From the NCBI GenBank assembly GCA_031655335.1, contig CP134226.1, positions 744,001-808,000 on the forward strand: a DNA stretch of 64,000 nt, read 5' to 3'. The stretch is from Thalassospiraceae bacterium LMO-SO8. GTDB lineage: Bacteria; Pseudomonadota; Alphaproteobacteria; Rhodospirillales; Casp-alpha2. Numbering within the stretch: the stretch's first letter is position 1; each line of letters opens with the position of its first letter. The position numbers and the translations under genes are program-made. Of this stretch, positions 51,586-60,644 are shown piece after piece. The notes beneath the pieces were generated by a model. That model was not told where the DNA came from. It saw only the letters and a program-made list of their open reading frames with translations, and did no database searches.

Positions 51586-52947
51586 TTACAGGTACGGCCC
51601 GGGCAGGATGGGACTGCCGTCGCGGAACCGTTCCGCGCGGAAACGCGTCACGTCGTGGCCCGGGTCGCGCCCGACCACCATGTCGGCCATGACCCGGCCG
51701 ATCGCCGGGCCGATGCCGAAGCCGTGACCGGACAGCCCGGTGCAGATGAACATGCCGGGCAGCACGGGGTCCTCGCCCAGGGTCGGCACCACGTCGGGGG
51801 TGACGTCGATCATCCCGGCCCAGGCCTCGGCCAGCCGGATTCCCTTCAGCGTGGGATAGCGGTCGCCCATGCGCCGCTCCAGCCGCCGCACCTCGGCCGC
51901 CGTCGGCTCCGGGTTCAGCACGCGGGTTTTCTCGAACGGGCTGACCTCGTCGCCGGACCACCGGGTCGGCATGCCCCAGGCCCCGGGATAACCCGCGGGT
52001 GCGCCCGCATGCAGGCGGATGTCGCGCCATGACGCGCCCATGGCCTTGATGAACTTGGTCGCGTACTTGAACGACTTGGGCGACAGGTAATGGTCCGCGT
52101 GGGTCCCGGTGGCCAGCGTATAGCCGCCGTCGGCCCGCCGCCGCAGGCAGAACCCGACATCGCGGATGTTGGGCACGTCGGGCTGGTTCTCGAACAGCAT
52201 CGGCGCGGCCTCGGTCCGCGCCACGGTGCAGCGCACCGCCAGTTGCGGCACGTCGACACCGACGTTGGACGCGAAATGGGTCGTCCAGGCCCCCGCCGCC
52301 AACACGACGGCATTGCAGGCGACCCTGCCCTTTTCCGTGACCACGCCGGAAACCCTCCCGCCGGTCACGTCCAGGGTGCGCACGGCGCAGTCCTCGATCA
52401 CCGCGACGCCCAGGCGCCGCGCCGCCCGCGCCAGGGCCGGGACGGCGGCGAAGGGTTCGCCCCGGCCGTCGCTCGCCGTATACATGCCGCCCGTATAAGT
52501 GCCCGGCAACCCCGGATACAGCGCACGCAGGTCGGCAGGCGACAGCAGCTTGGTGTCGAGCTGATAATCCTTGGCCCGGTCCAGCCAACCCTCGTAGCGC
52601 GCCATTTCCGCCTGGGTCGTGGCGAGGTAAAGGCAGCCGCCCTGGGTGAAGGTCAGGTCCGCCTCCCCCGTCTCGGCCGCCAGGCCGCGCCAGATACGGT
52701 TGGCCTCGATCATGATCGGCAGTTCGGCGAGGTCGCGGGCCTGCTGGCGGATCCAGCCCCAGTTGCGCGACGACTGTTCGCCCGCGACCCGGCCCTTTTC
52801 ACACAGCAGAACCTTCTGCCCGCGCTGCGCCAGGAAATAGGCCGTCGCCGTGCCCGCGACCCCGGCGCCGATGACGACGACATCGACGGCAGCGGGCAGC
52901 GGATCGGCAAAACGGACAGGCGTGTTCTGATCGGAAATCGGCGGCAC
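51586..52947 (-). CDS. FAD-dependent oxidoreductase, DAO (DadA/glycine oxidase) family
   Basis: The 453-residue protein has an FAD site DVVVIGAGVAGTATAYFLAQRG near residue 22, then SSRNWGWIRQQARD and QGGCLYLATTQAEM. It closes with LAEAWAGMIDVTPDVVPTLGE and GLSGHGFGIGPAIGRV, typical of D-amino-acid dehydrogenases and related amine oxidases. The substrate is probably a small amino acid or secondary amine. With dgcN/dgcA elsewhere in the window, a D-amino acid is plausible but not shown. It is divergent from the GMC oxidoreductase gene and appears to be a single-gene unit. Confidence 0.88.
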   Translation of the reverse strand: MPPISDQNTPVRFADPLPAAVDVVVIGAGVAGTATAYFLAQRGQKVLLCEKGRVAGEQSSRNWGWIRQQARDLAELPIMIEANRIWRGLAAETGEADLTFTQGGCLYLATTQAEMARYEGWLDRAKDYQLDTKLLSPADLRALYPGLPGTYTGGMYTASDGRGEPFAAVPALARAARRLGVAVIEDCAVRTLDVTGGRVSGVVTEKGRVACNAVVLAAGAWTTHFASNVGVDVPQLAVRCTVARTEAAPMLFENQPDVPNIRDVGFCLRRRADGGYTLATGTHADHYLSPKSFKYATKFIKAMGASWRDIRLHAGAPAGYPGAWGMPTRWSGDEVSPFEKTRVLNPEPTAAEVRRLERRMGDRYPTLKGIRLAEAWAGMIDVTPDVVPTLGEDPVLPGMFICTGLSGHGFGIGPAIGRVMADMVVGRDPGHDVTRFRAERFRDGSPILPGPYL

Positions 52948-53105
52948 GGCGGAAGCCCCAAATGATCCTGCGATATTGGCACGGAAAATCCGAGACGCCT
53001 ATATGCAGAATTGCCCCTTGCCGCGCCCCGCCGTGATGGGGTTTTCTAGGAACTTCAGGCGGCGTTAAGTCCGCCCTCGTTCTCCATCCAAGTTGAAGAC
53101 CACCC

Positions 53106-54743
53106 ATGGACACATACGACTACATCATCATCGGCGCCGGATCGGCGGGCTGCGTGCTGGCCAACCGGCTTTCGGCCGACGGCAGGAATTCGGTCTGCGT
53201 GCTGGAAGCCGGACCGCCCGACTGGAACCCCATGATCCATATCCCGGCGGGCTTCATGAAGCTGCTGGACCACAAGACCCTGAACTGGCGCTATCAGACG
53301 GAGCCGACGGAATGGACCGCGGGCCGCGCCATCCCCGTGCCGCGCGGCAAGACATTGGGCGGATCGTCCTCCATCAACGGCAACGTCTACAACCGCGGCA
53401 ACCGCGAGGATTACAATTCCTGGGCCCAGATGGGCAACCGGGGCTGGGGCTACGCCGACGTGCTGCCCTATTTCAAGCGCTCGGAAAAACGCATCGGCGA
53501 GGCGGATGAGCGGTTCCGCAGCCGCGACGGCGCGCTGACCGTCACCGACACGGACCTGACCCACGAGCTTTGCGAAGCCTTCATGGACGGCGCCGAGGCC
53601 TGCGGCATCCCGCGTAACCCCGATTACAACGGCGCCAACCAGGAAGGCGTCGCCTATACCCAGCGCACCATCTACAACCGGCGGCGAATGAGCGCCGCCC
53701 GGGCCTTTCTGCATCCGGCCATGAAAGAGGGTAAACTCAACGTCATCACCAGCGCCCATGCCACGGGCCTGGTGATGGACGGCAAGCGGGTCACCGGCGT
53801 GCGCTACCTGAAGGGCGGGCGCGGCGGCCAGGCGCACGAGATCGCCGCGCGGAAAGAGGTGATCCTGTCCGGCGGCGTCATCAACTCGCCCCAGCTGCTA
53901 CAGCTTTCCGGCATCGGCGACCCGGCCCATCTGGGCGAACTCGGCATCGATGTCCGCCACGCCCTGCCCGCCGTGGGCCTGGGCCTGCGCGACCATTACG
54001 CGCCGCGCTTCACGGCCCGGGTCAAGAACGCGGGCAGCCTCAACCAGCGCGCCCAGGGCCTGGCCCTGGTGCCCGAGGTGGCGAAATGGCTGATGGGCAG
54101 GCCCAGCGTGCTCGGCCTGCAGGCGACCATGGTCTACGCCTTTTGGCGCTCCGACCCGGCGATCGCCAATTCGGACCTGCAATTGACCTTCACCCCGGCC
54201 AGCTATGTGTCGGGCCGCCAGACCGTGCTCGACAAGTTCCCCGGCATGACCGTGGCCTCGTGGCAGCAGCGCCCGGAAAGCACCGGATACGTAAAGGCGG
54301 TCAGCACCGACCCCTTCGACAAGCCGGTCATCAATCCCCGCTATCTGGAGCACGAGACGGACCGCCAGGTCCTGCTGGCCGGCATGAAGCTGGTGCGGCG
54401 CATTCTGCGCTCGGCCCCCATGGCCAGATACTTCGACGGCGAGGAATTTCCCGGCGAGCACGTGCAGTCCGACGAAGATCTGATGGAGGCGGCGAAGATC
54501 CGCGCCACCACCACCTTCCACCCCATGGGCACCTGCCGCATGGGCCCGGCGACGGACAAGTCGACCGTGGTCGATGATCAGTTGCGCCTGCACGGGCTGG
54601 AGGGGCTGCGCGTGGTCGACGCCTCGATCATGCCCAACATGCCGTCCGCCAACCTGAACGCGGCGACCATCATGATCGCGGAAAAGGCGTCGGACATGAT
54701 TTTAGGCAAGGCGCCGCCGGCGCCGGAGATCATCAAGGACTGA
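53106..54743 (+). CDS. GMC-family oxidoreductase (choline dehydrogenase-like)
   Basis: The 545-residue flavoprotein has the GMC signature: DYIIIGAGSAGCVLANRLS at the start, RGKTLGGSSSINGNVYNRGN, and SGGVINSPQLLQLSGIG. The C-terminal active-site block is TTFHPMGTCRMG, followed by LRVVDASIMPNMPSANLNAATIMIAEKA. GMC enzymes oxidise alcohols to aldehydes; relatives include choline, polyethylene glycol and other alcohol dehydrogenases. No betaine aldehyde dehydrogenase or transporter is next to it, so choline is not supported. Length fits the BetA group. No signal peptide is present. Confidence 0.92.
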   Translation: MDTYDYIIIGAGSAGCVLANRLSADGRNSVCVLEAGPPDWNPMIHIPAGFMKLLDHKTLNWRYQTEPTEWTAGRAIPVPRGKTLGGSSSINGNVYNRGNREDYNSWAQMGNRGWGYADVLPYFKRSEKRIGEADERFRSRDGALTVTDTDLTHELCEAFMDGAEACGIPRNPDYNGANQEGVAYTQRTIYNRRRMSAARAFLHPAMKEGKLNVITSAHATGLVMDGKRVTGVRYLKGGRGGQAHEIAARKEVILSGGVINSPQLLQLSGIGDPAHLGELGIDVRHALPAVGLGLRDHYAPRFTARVKNAGSLNQRAQGLALVPEVAKWLMGRPSVLGLQATMVYAFWRSDPAIANSDLQLTFTPASYVSGRQTVLDKFPGMTVASWQQRPESTGYVKAVSTDPFDKPVINPRYLEHETDRQVLLAGMKLVRRILRSAPMARYFDGEEFPGEHVQSDEDLMEAAKIRATTTFHPMGTCRMGPATDKSTVVDDQLRLHGLEGLRVVDASIMPNMPSANLNAATIMIAEKASDMILGKAPPAPEIIKD

Positions 54744-54853
54744 TGAGCCTCCCGCCGTCGTCGCCCGGAACATGCCAAGAATTGAATGCTTCCCCACCCT
54801 TCCGTGAGTGGTTAGAAGATATGGTCTAAAAATAAGACCTATCGGGGGGGCGC

Positions 54854-55462
54854 ATGCAGCTACTGGAAATACTCGGCTACGTCGCGTCCGGCGCGGTCTT
54901 CGTCACCTTCTGGATGAAATCGATGATCCCGCTTCGGATCGTCGGGCTGGCCAGCAATTTCCTGTTCTTTTCCTACGGCGTCTACGGCGATCTGGTACCG
55001 ATCATGGTGCTGCACGGCTGCCTGTTCCCGCTGAACGCCATGCGCCTCTATCAGGCGGTGCGGCTGAAGCGCCGCATCCATGAAATGGCCCATGCGGAAT
55101 TCGACGTAAAATCCCTGCTGCCCTTCATGACGGAGCGCCGCGTCGCCAAGGGCGCGTTTCTGTGCCGGCGGGGCGACGCGGCCCAGGACATCTTCTATCT
55201 GGCGGCGGGCCGGGCCCATATCGTCGAACTGGGCCTGGATATCGGCCCGGGCAACCTGATCGGCGAGATCGCCATGTTCGCCCCCGACCGCAAACGCTCG
55301 CAGACCGTGGAATGCCGCGACGACTGCGTGGTTCTGGCCATCGCGGAACATCGGGTGCTGGAGCTGTTCGCCGACAACCCGGAATTCGGGCTCTATCTGA
55401 TCAAGATGATCGTCGCCCGCCTGTTCGACAACATGAACCGGCCGGCGGCGCTCAGCGCCTGA
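54854..55462 (+). CDS. Membrane protein with cyclic-nucleotide-binding domain
   Basis: The 202-residue protein has two or three N-terminal hydrophobic segments (LGYVASGAVFVTFWMKSM, LRIVGLASNFLFFSYGVYG and LVPIMVLHGCLFPLNAMRLY). A cytosolic cyclic-nucleotide-binding domain (about 90-195) follows, with GAFLCRRGDAAQDIFYLAAG and GPGNLIGEIAMFAPDRKRS. The phosphate-binding cassette GEIAMFAPDRKRSQT has the Glu and Arg expected for cNMP contact. No effector domain is attached. It lies six bases before the convergent Kef-type antiporter gene. Confidence 0.85.
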   Translation: MQLLEILGYVASGAVFVTFWMKSMIPLRIVGLASNFLFFSYGVYGDLVPIMVLHGCLFPLNAMRLYQAVRLKRRIHEMAHAEFDVKSLLPFMTERRVAKGAFLCRRGDAAQDIFYLAAGRAHIVELGLDIGPGNLIGEIAMFAPDRKRSQTVECRDDCVVLAIAEHRVLELFADNPEFGLYLIKMIVARLFDNMNRPAALSA

Positions 55463-55468
55463 CGGCGT

Positions 55469-57274
55469 TCATCCCTTGCCGTCTTCCGGCGTGCCGGGGG
55501 CCAGCCCCTCGGCGTCGCGCTTGAACAGGTCGACCAGTTCCTCCTGGTACTTGCGCGCCTTGACCTGCAATTTCCGCTGATCCGTGTAGTCGGCATAATC
55601 CTCGAACAGGCGCTGCTCATCGTGCTGACGAAAGGCCTCGGTCATGCGGGTGACTTCCGCATTGGAAAGGCCGAGACCGCCCAGAACCTCCCGCGTCAGA
55701 TCGAGGGCCGACAGGAACGTCTCGCGGCGGATGTGCTTGATACCCAGGTCCATGAGCCGATGCGCGTGCTGGCGGTTGCGGGCGCGGGCGAACACGGGCA
55801 CGTCGGGGAAGTGGCGGCGCACGATTTCCGCCGTACGCAGCGACGCCTCGACATCGTCGATGGCGAGCACGAAGGCGCGCGCCTTGCGCGTCTGGGCCGC
55901 CTCCAGGATATGCAGGCGGCTGGCGTCGCCATAATAGGCACGGCTGCCGAACCGGGCGACCAGATCGACCTGTTCCGGCGAATGGTCGAGGGCGATGAAC
56001 GGAATGCCCCGGGCCCCCAGCACGCGGGCGGTGATCTGGCCGAACCGCCCGAACCCGGCGATCACCACATGGCCCGCTTCCTCGGGCATGTCGTCATGGG
56101 CGTCGGACGACGGCGCGGCGCGGCGGGCGATCAGGCTGTCGGCGACCAGCAGCAGCGGCGTCGACAGCATGGACAGCGTCACGATGACCGACAGCAGTTC
56201 GGCCAGATCCCGCTCGATCACATTGGCGCCGAGCGCCGTGGAGAACAGCACGAAGGCGAATTCCCCGCCCTGCGACACGGCCATGGCGAGCCGCCGCGCG
56301 GCCGGCGTGTCGAGCCCGCGCACGCGGCCGAGGACAAAGATCACCGCCGCCTTCACGGCGACCAGTCCGGCCACGCCGAGGGCGATCACCAGGGTCTGGT
56401 CGGCCAGCAGGTTGAGGTTCAAGGCCATGCCGATAGCCGTGAAGAACAGGCCGAGCAACAGGCCCTCGAACGGCGCGATATCGGCCTCGATCTGGTGGCG
56501 GTAGGGGGAATCGGCGAGCAGGGCCCCGGCCAGGAAGGCGCCCAGGGCCGCGGATAATCCCACTTCCTCCATCAACAACGCGACGCCGACCACGGTCAGC
56601 AACGCGCTCGCCGTCAGGGCCTCGCGCACGCCGGTCAGGGCGACCAGCTTGTACAGCCGCGACAGAAGGTAACGCCCGACCACCACCACGGCCAGAATCG
56701 CGCCGATGGCGAAGGCCGCGTCGGTCAGCGACAGGCCCGAGCCGGGCGTCCCCGTCCCCCATAGCGGGATCAGCGCGATCAGCGGAATGGCGGCCAAATC
56801 CTGGAACAGCAGGATGGAGAACGCGGCGCGGCCGTGGCGGGTGGTCAACTCGCCCTTTTCCTCCAGCACCTGAAGGACGAAGGCGGTCGACGACAGGGAC
56901 AGCGCCAGCGCGACGAACACGGCCTTGTCCCAGGAAATACCGAACAGGGTGGCCAGGGGGGTGAGGCAAAGGGCGCAAACGGCGACCTGCCCGGCGCCCA
57001 GACCGAAGATGGATTGCCGCATGGTCCACAAACGCTTGGGCCGCAGTTCCAGGCCGATCAGGAACAGCAGCAGCGCCACGCCGTATTCGGCGATGTGGAG
57101 GATGCTTTCGACCTGATAGACGGAATAGACGAAGCCGAGGCCGTATGGCCCGATCACCACCCCCGCCGCCAAATAGCCGAGCACGGAGGAGATGTTCAGC
57201 TTCTTGGCGATGGGGGCCGCGATCGCGGCGGCGGCGAGAAAGACAGCGGCCTGGACAAGGAAATTAGCGGTCAT
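55469..57274 (-). CDS. Kef-type (CPA2) cation:proton antiporter
   Basis: The 601-residue protein has about 12-13 membrane helices with VLGYLAAGVVIGPYG and YGVALLLFLIGLELRPKRLW, the CPA2 family pattern with the membrane acidic residues. It then has a cytosolic TrkA-N (RCK) domain with VVIAGFGRFGQITARVL near residue 405. A long charged C-terminal tail follows. It should exchange potassium or sodium for protons and be gated by nucleotides or glutathione adducts like KefB/KefC. No KefF/KefG ancillary gene is near, unless the nitroreductase further upstream plays a related part, which I do not claim. Confidence 0.92.
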   Translation of the reverse strand: MTANFLVQAAVFLAAAAIAAPIAKKLNISSVLGYLAAGVVIGPYGLGFVYSVYQVESILHIAEYGVALLLFLIGLELRPKRLWTMRQSIFGLGAGQVAVCALCLTPLATLFGISWDKAVFVALALSLSSTAFVLQVLEEKGELTTRHGRAAFSILLFQDLAAIPLIALIPLWGTGTPGSGLSLTDAAFAIGAILAVVVVGRYLLSRLYKLVALTGVREALTASALLTVVGVALLMEEVGLSAALGAFLAGALLADSPYRHQIEADIAPFEGLLLGLFFTAIGMALNLNLLADQTLVIALGVAGLVAVKAAVIFVLGRVRGLDTPAARRLAMAVSQGGEFAFVLFSTALGANVIERDLAELLSVIVTLSMLSTPLLLVADSLIARRAAPSSDAHDDMPEEAGHVVIAGFGRFGQITARVLGARGIPFIALDHSPEQVDLVARFGSRAYYGDASRLHILEAAQTRKARAFVLAIDDVEASLRTAEIVRRHFPDVPVFARARNRQHAHRLMDLGIKHIRRETFLSALDLTREVLGGLGLSNAEVTRMTEAFRQHDEQRLFEDYADYTDQRKLQVKARKYQEELVDLFKRDAEGLAPGTPEDGKG

Positions 57275-57340
57275 GGGCTGCCCCGGCGTGATGGCGACGA
57301 ATTGCGCGAAGGCTCAAACATGGCCCACGGGGCGGGAAAT

Positions 57341-57757
57341 TCAACCGGCGTTTTCGGGATGCTCCCCGTTCAGGCATTCCCGCAACCAGGCCCGTGCCTG
57401 CATCAAGCTGGGGAACCGGCGGATAACGTGGCCCGGCGGGCGTGGATTGGAGTCGATAAAGGCCCGGAAGACCACCTGCATCTTCTCGTGCGGAGAAATC
57501 AGGCCGGTGTATTTGGGGTTTTCCCGGTCGCCGAAAATCTCCCGCGACTTGGCGGCGTGAGAGGCGCCGATGGCTTCGGTCAGGGCGAACAGGGCGTCGC
57601 GGTCGATGTCCGAAAAATCGAACAGGTGGTAACGATGGCGGTCGCGCTCGGGATGGGCCGCGGTGGCGAGGGCCACTTCCTGGAATTCATAAGGCACGGC
57701 GAAGCCCGTGAGCGTGACCCACAATCCCTCGGCTTCGTCATGAACGGTGAACGGCAT
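57341..57757 (-). CDS. Small unknown protein, possible SpoIIAA/STAS-like fold
   Basis: The 138-residue soluble protein has an opening strand pair (EAEGLWVTLTGFAVPYEFQEVA), then RYHLFDFSDIDRDALFALTEAIGASH. A middle block, KMQVVFRAFIDSNPRPPGHVIRRFPSLMQARAWL, follows. The alternation resembles SpoIIAA-like (STAS/Sec14-type) proteins, but I am not sure. It lies upstream of the antiporter gene on the same strand, separated by 66 bases, and downstream of the nitroreductase gene by 31 bases. Confidence 0.6.
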   Translation of the reverse strand: MPFTVHDEAEGLWVTLTGFAVPYEFQEVALATAAHPERDRHRYHLFDFSDIDRDALFALTEAIGASHAAKSREIFGDRENPKYTGLISPHEKMQVVFRAFIDSNPRPPGHVIRRFPSLMQARAWLRECLNGEHPENAG

Positions 57758-57788
57758 GGAAATACGCCCGTCGGGAAAGTGCCCGCAC

Positions 57789-58604
57789 TCAGCGGAAATC
57801 GAAGCCGCGTTTCTTCAAGGCGGCGCGCAGATGGTCGCGGGGGCGTTGGGCGTATTTCTTGTCGACGTCGGCGGACCAGGAGTCGTCCGCCGTCGGCTTG
57901 CCCACGGATTCATAATGGGCCTTCAGTTCGGCATTGTAGGTATCGACCACGGCCAGCGCCTTGTCCGCGTCGTAGCGTTCGTAATGGATGATGCCCTCGG
58001 CGGCCATGCGGGGTTTTTGTTTCGGCGCCTCCGCCGGATACCCCAGGCACATGCCGAACACCACATAGGTGCGGAAGGGCAGGCCGAGAAGCTCAGCCAC
58101 CGCCTCGGGATCGTTACGCATGGCGCCGATCATCACGCCCTGGATGCCGAGAGAATCCGCCGCCACGTAGGCGGCCATGCCGACCAGGGAGGCGTCGATG
58201 GAGGCCATCAGGCCCATTTCCAGGTTGTTGTCGTCCAGGTTGCCGTCGCGGCGCTGGAACGCCGTCTCGATCCGCGTCAGGTCGGCGACGAAGGCGAGGA
58301 AGACCGGGCAGGTCTCGATATGCTTCTGACCGCCGGCGATCTTGGCGAGCTTTTCCTTGGTCACCGCATCGCGCACGACGACCACGGAATAGGCCTGCAG
58401 ATTGCCCGAGGTCGGAGCCCGGCGGGCTGCTTCCAGAATTGCCGTGACCTGGGCGTCGGTCACTTCCTTATCCGAGAACGCGCGGATCGAGCGCCGGTCG
58501 CCCAGGACGCGGATGGTGTCGGAGGTGGTCGGATGGTCGGTGGTCTGGCCGGGGCCGTCGGGCGGGGTCATCGGGGCGCAATCCTGTTCTGATTCGTGGG
58601 TCAC
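57789..58604 (-). CDS. Nitroreductase-family FMN oxidoreductase (NfsA type)
   Basis: The 271-residue protein has the nitroreductase pattern: RRSIRAFSDKEVTDAQVTAILEAARRAPTSGN in the FMN site, then MGLMASIDASLVGMAAYVAADSLG and VVFGMCLGYPAEAPKQKPRM. Members reduce quinones, nitro compounds or flavins with NADPH. The gene is 16 bases downstream of the sucD-like gene and seems to be the last gene of the sulfoacetate-type operon. Its role there is unknown; flavin or redox support is possible. An alternative start is the ATG 11 codons further in. Confidence 0.87.
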   Translation of the reverse strand: MTHESEQDCAPMTPPDGPGQTTDHPTTSDTIRVLGDRRSIRAFSDKEVTDAQVTAILEAARRAPTSGNLQAYSVVVVRDAVTKEKLAKIAGGQKHIETCPVFLAFVADLTRIETAFQRRDGNLDDNNLEMGLMASIDASLVGMAAYVAADSLGIQGVMIGAMRNDPEAVAELLGLPFRTYVVFGMCLGYPAEAPKQKPRMAAEGIIHYERYDADKALAVVDTYNAELKAHYESVGKPTADDSWSADVDKKYAQRPRDHLRAALKKRGFDFR

Positions 58605-58620
58605 GCCCCGATGTTTACCC

Positions 58621-59496
58621 TTAACCCATGCGTTCCTTCAAGACCGGCCCCACGTCCATGGGCGTGTCGAGGATCGCCACGCCCGCCGCCGACAGCGCGT
58701 CGGCCTTGGATTGGTACGTCCCCTTGTTGCCCATGACGATGGCCCCGGCATGGCCCATCTTCTTGCCGGCGGGCGCGGCGCCGCCCGCGATGAAGGCGGC
58801 CATGGGCTTGTTCATGGTCGCGGCGTATTCCGCCGCGTGTTCCTCCATGGCGCCGCCGATCTCGCCGACCATGACGACGGCGTCGGTTTTCTCGAACGCG
58901 TCGAGGGCTTCGAGCGCGTCGCGGGTGGTGGTGCCGATGATCGGATCGCCCCCAATACCGATGAAGGCGGAGATACCGAACCCGGCCTGCACCACGTTCA
59001 GGCACATCAGGGTGCCGAGCGAGCCCGAGCGCGAGATGATGCCCACGTTGCCGGGCCGGAAGATCTTTTCGTTGAAGGCCGGCATGAAGCCCGTGAAGCA
59101 TTCGCCCGGCGTCACGCCGCCGGCCGTGTTGGGGCCGATAATCTTGACGCCCCGCTCCTTGGCCGCCGCCATCATGTACATGACGTCCTGCACGGGGATG
59201 TGTTCGGTCAGGCAGACCACGGCCTTGGCCCCGGCCTCGATGGCGTCCAACGCCGCCGCCTTGGCGCCCATGGGCGGGATGAACAGAATGGAGACATCGA
59301 AGCCGCCGTCCAACCCCTTCATGGCGTCCACGGCGGACCCGAACACCGGCACGCCGATATGTTCGGTCCCGGCCTTCTTCGGGTTCACACCCCCGACGAT
59401 CTTGGTGCCGTATTCCATCATGCGTTCGGACCAGAAGGTCCCCTGCTTGCCGGTGATGCCCTGAACGATCACCCGATGCGTTCCGCGGATAATCAT
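58621..59496 (-). CDS. Succinyl-CoA synthetase alpha-like subunit (acid-CoA ligase)
   Basis: The 291-residue protein has the SucD layout: RVIVQGITGKQGTFWSERMMEYGTKIVGG in the CoA domain, GPNTAGGVTPGEC, and the phospho-histidine region KKMGHAGAIVMGNKGTYQSK. It forms a heterodimeric ADP- or GDP-forming acid-CoA ligase with the gene just upstream; their stop and start codons overlap (ATGA). Relatives act on succinate, malate and, in two-subunit variants, sulfoacetate. Linked to a SauS-like dehydrogenase, sulfoacetate is the favoured substrate (inference). True sucCD usually sits with sucAB, which are absent here. Confidence 0.88.
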   Translation of the reverse strand: MIIRGTHRVIVQGITGKQGTFWSERMMEYGTKIVGGVNPKKAGTEHIGVPVFGSAVDAMKGLDGGFDVSILFIPPMGAKAAALDAIEAGAKAVVCLTEHIPVQDVMYMMAAAKERGVKIIGPNTAGGVTPGECFTGFMPAFNEKIFRPGNVGIISRSGSLGTLMCLNVVQAGFGISAFIGIGGDPIIGTTTRDALEALDAFEKTDAVVMVGEIGGAMEEHAAEYAATMNKPMAAFIAGGAAPAGKKMGHAGAIVMGNKGTYQSKADALSAAGVAILDTPMDVGPVLKERMG

Positions 59497-60644
59497 TTCG
59501 CGGCTCCTTTATTCTTATTGGCTTTCGCGGCGTCCACCGCGGCCTTGCAGGCGGCCGACATGTCCGGCAGGGGATCAACCCCGATCCGCTCCTTCAACAT
59601 GGCCACGGCCTCGACGTCGCCCGTGCCGTGCACGGACCAGAATGTCGGCAGCGTGGGTTTCAATTCTTCCCAGGCCTTGAGAATGCCGTCGGTCATCACG
59701 TCCGTGCGCGCGAAGGCGCCGCAGAAATTGATGACCAGGGATTTGACCTTGGGATTGTCGAGCACCAGGGACAGGGCTTCCGTTCCCTTGGTGTAGCTCT
59801 CGCCGCCGATTTCCAGGAAGTTGGCCGGTGTGCCGCCGTGATGGCGGACGACGTCCATGGTGGTCATGGTCAGACCGGCACCGTTGGCGATGACGCCGAC
59901 GTCGCCTTCAAGCTCGATGTACTTGAGGTCCAGTTCCTTGCCCTTGGCTTCCAGGCCCGTCAGCTTGTCGGGTGTGCCGGATTTAGCCGTTTCCTCGTGG
60001 CGCGGGATCGCACTGTCGTCCATGGTGAACTTGCAGTCGAGCGCGATGAGCCCGCCCGCCGCCATCACCGCCAGCGGGTTGATTTCCATCAGTTCCGCAT
60101 CATTGGCCCGGTAGGCGTCATAGAGCTTCATCAGCAGGCCCGCGACCTGGTCTTCCAGGCCGTCCAGACCGGCGCCGTCCAACATGGCGCGGACATGGGA
60201 CAGGTCCGGGCCATGGCGGATATCGACGGCGAGCGAGCGCATGGCGTTGGGGTCCTGCTCCGCCGCTTCCTCGACGTCCATGCCGCCCAGGGTCGAGAAC
60301 AGGATTTTCGGCCCCTTGGTTTCCGGATCGTTGATCACGGCGGCGTAGAATTCGCGGGTGAACGCCGTCGCCTGTTCGACCAGGACCTTTTCCACCACAT
60401 GTTCGCCGATGGTCATGCCCAGGATCGCCTGGGCGGCCGCCTTGGCCGCCGCCGCGTCGTCGGCGATCTTGATGCCGCCGGCCTTGCCGCGCTTGCCCGT
60501 GGGCACCTGGGCCTTCACGGCGACCTTGCCGAGCGGGGCGGCGATGTCCGCCGCCTGATCCGCGGTTGTCGCGACCCCGCCGTTGGGCACGGGGATTCCG
60601 GCCGCTTTCAGGAGCGGCTTACCTGCATGTTCCTCGAAGTTCAT
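59493..60644 (-). CDS. Succinyl-CoA synthetase beta-like subunit (acid-CoA ligase)
   Basis: The 383-residue protein starts MNFEEHAGKPLLKAAGIPVPNGG and has the ATP-grasp domain with VAVKAQVPTGKRGKAGGIKIA. Further blocks are DPNAMRSLAVDIRHG and VGVIANGAGLTMTTMDVVRHHGG. It activates a carboxylic acid with ATP and passes it to CoA with the alpha partner. Start and stop codons overlap both with the SauS-like gene upstream (ATGA at 60641) and the alpha gene downstream (59493), so the three are translated as a coupled unit. The second, CoA-ligase-like domain has INFCGAFARTDVMTDGIL. Residues that set substrate choice cannot be read by eye. Confidence 0.88.
   Translation of the reverse strand: MNFEEHAGKPLLKAAGIPVPNGGVATTADQAADIAAPLGKVAVKAQVPTGKRGKAGGIKIADDAAAAKAAAQAILGMTIGEHVVEKVLVEQATAFTREFYAAVINDPETKGPKILFSTLGGMDVEEAAEQDPNAMRSLAVDIRHGPDLSHVRAMLDGAGLDGLEDQVAGLLMKLYDAYRANDAELMEINPLAVMAAGGLIALDCKFTMDDSAIPRHEETAKSGTPDKLTGLEAKGKELDLKYIELEGDVGVIANGAGLTMTTMDVVRHHGGTPANFLEIGGESYTKGTEALSLVLDNPKVKSLVINFCGAFARTDVMTDGILKAWEELKPTLPTFWSVHGTGDVEAVAMLKERIGVDPLPDMSAACKAAVDAAKANKNKGAAK

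Noticed and set aside
53019-53105. CCCC/GGGG hairpin with TTTT before the GMC gene as a terminator
   Set aside because: The stem is only four base pairs and no gene on the plus strand ends there.
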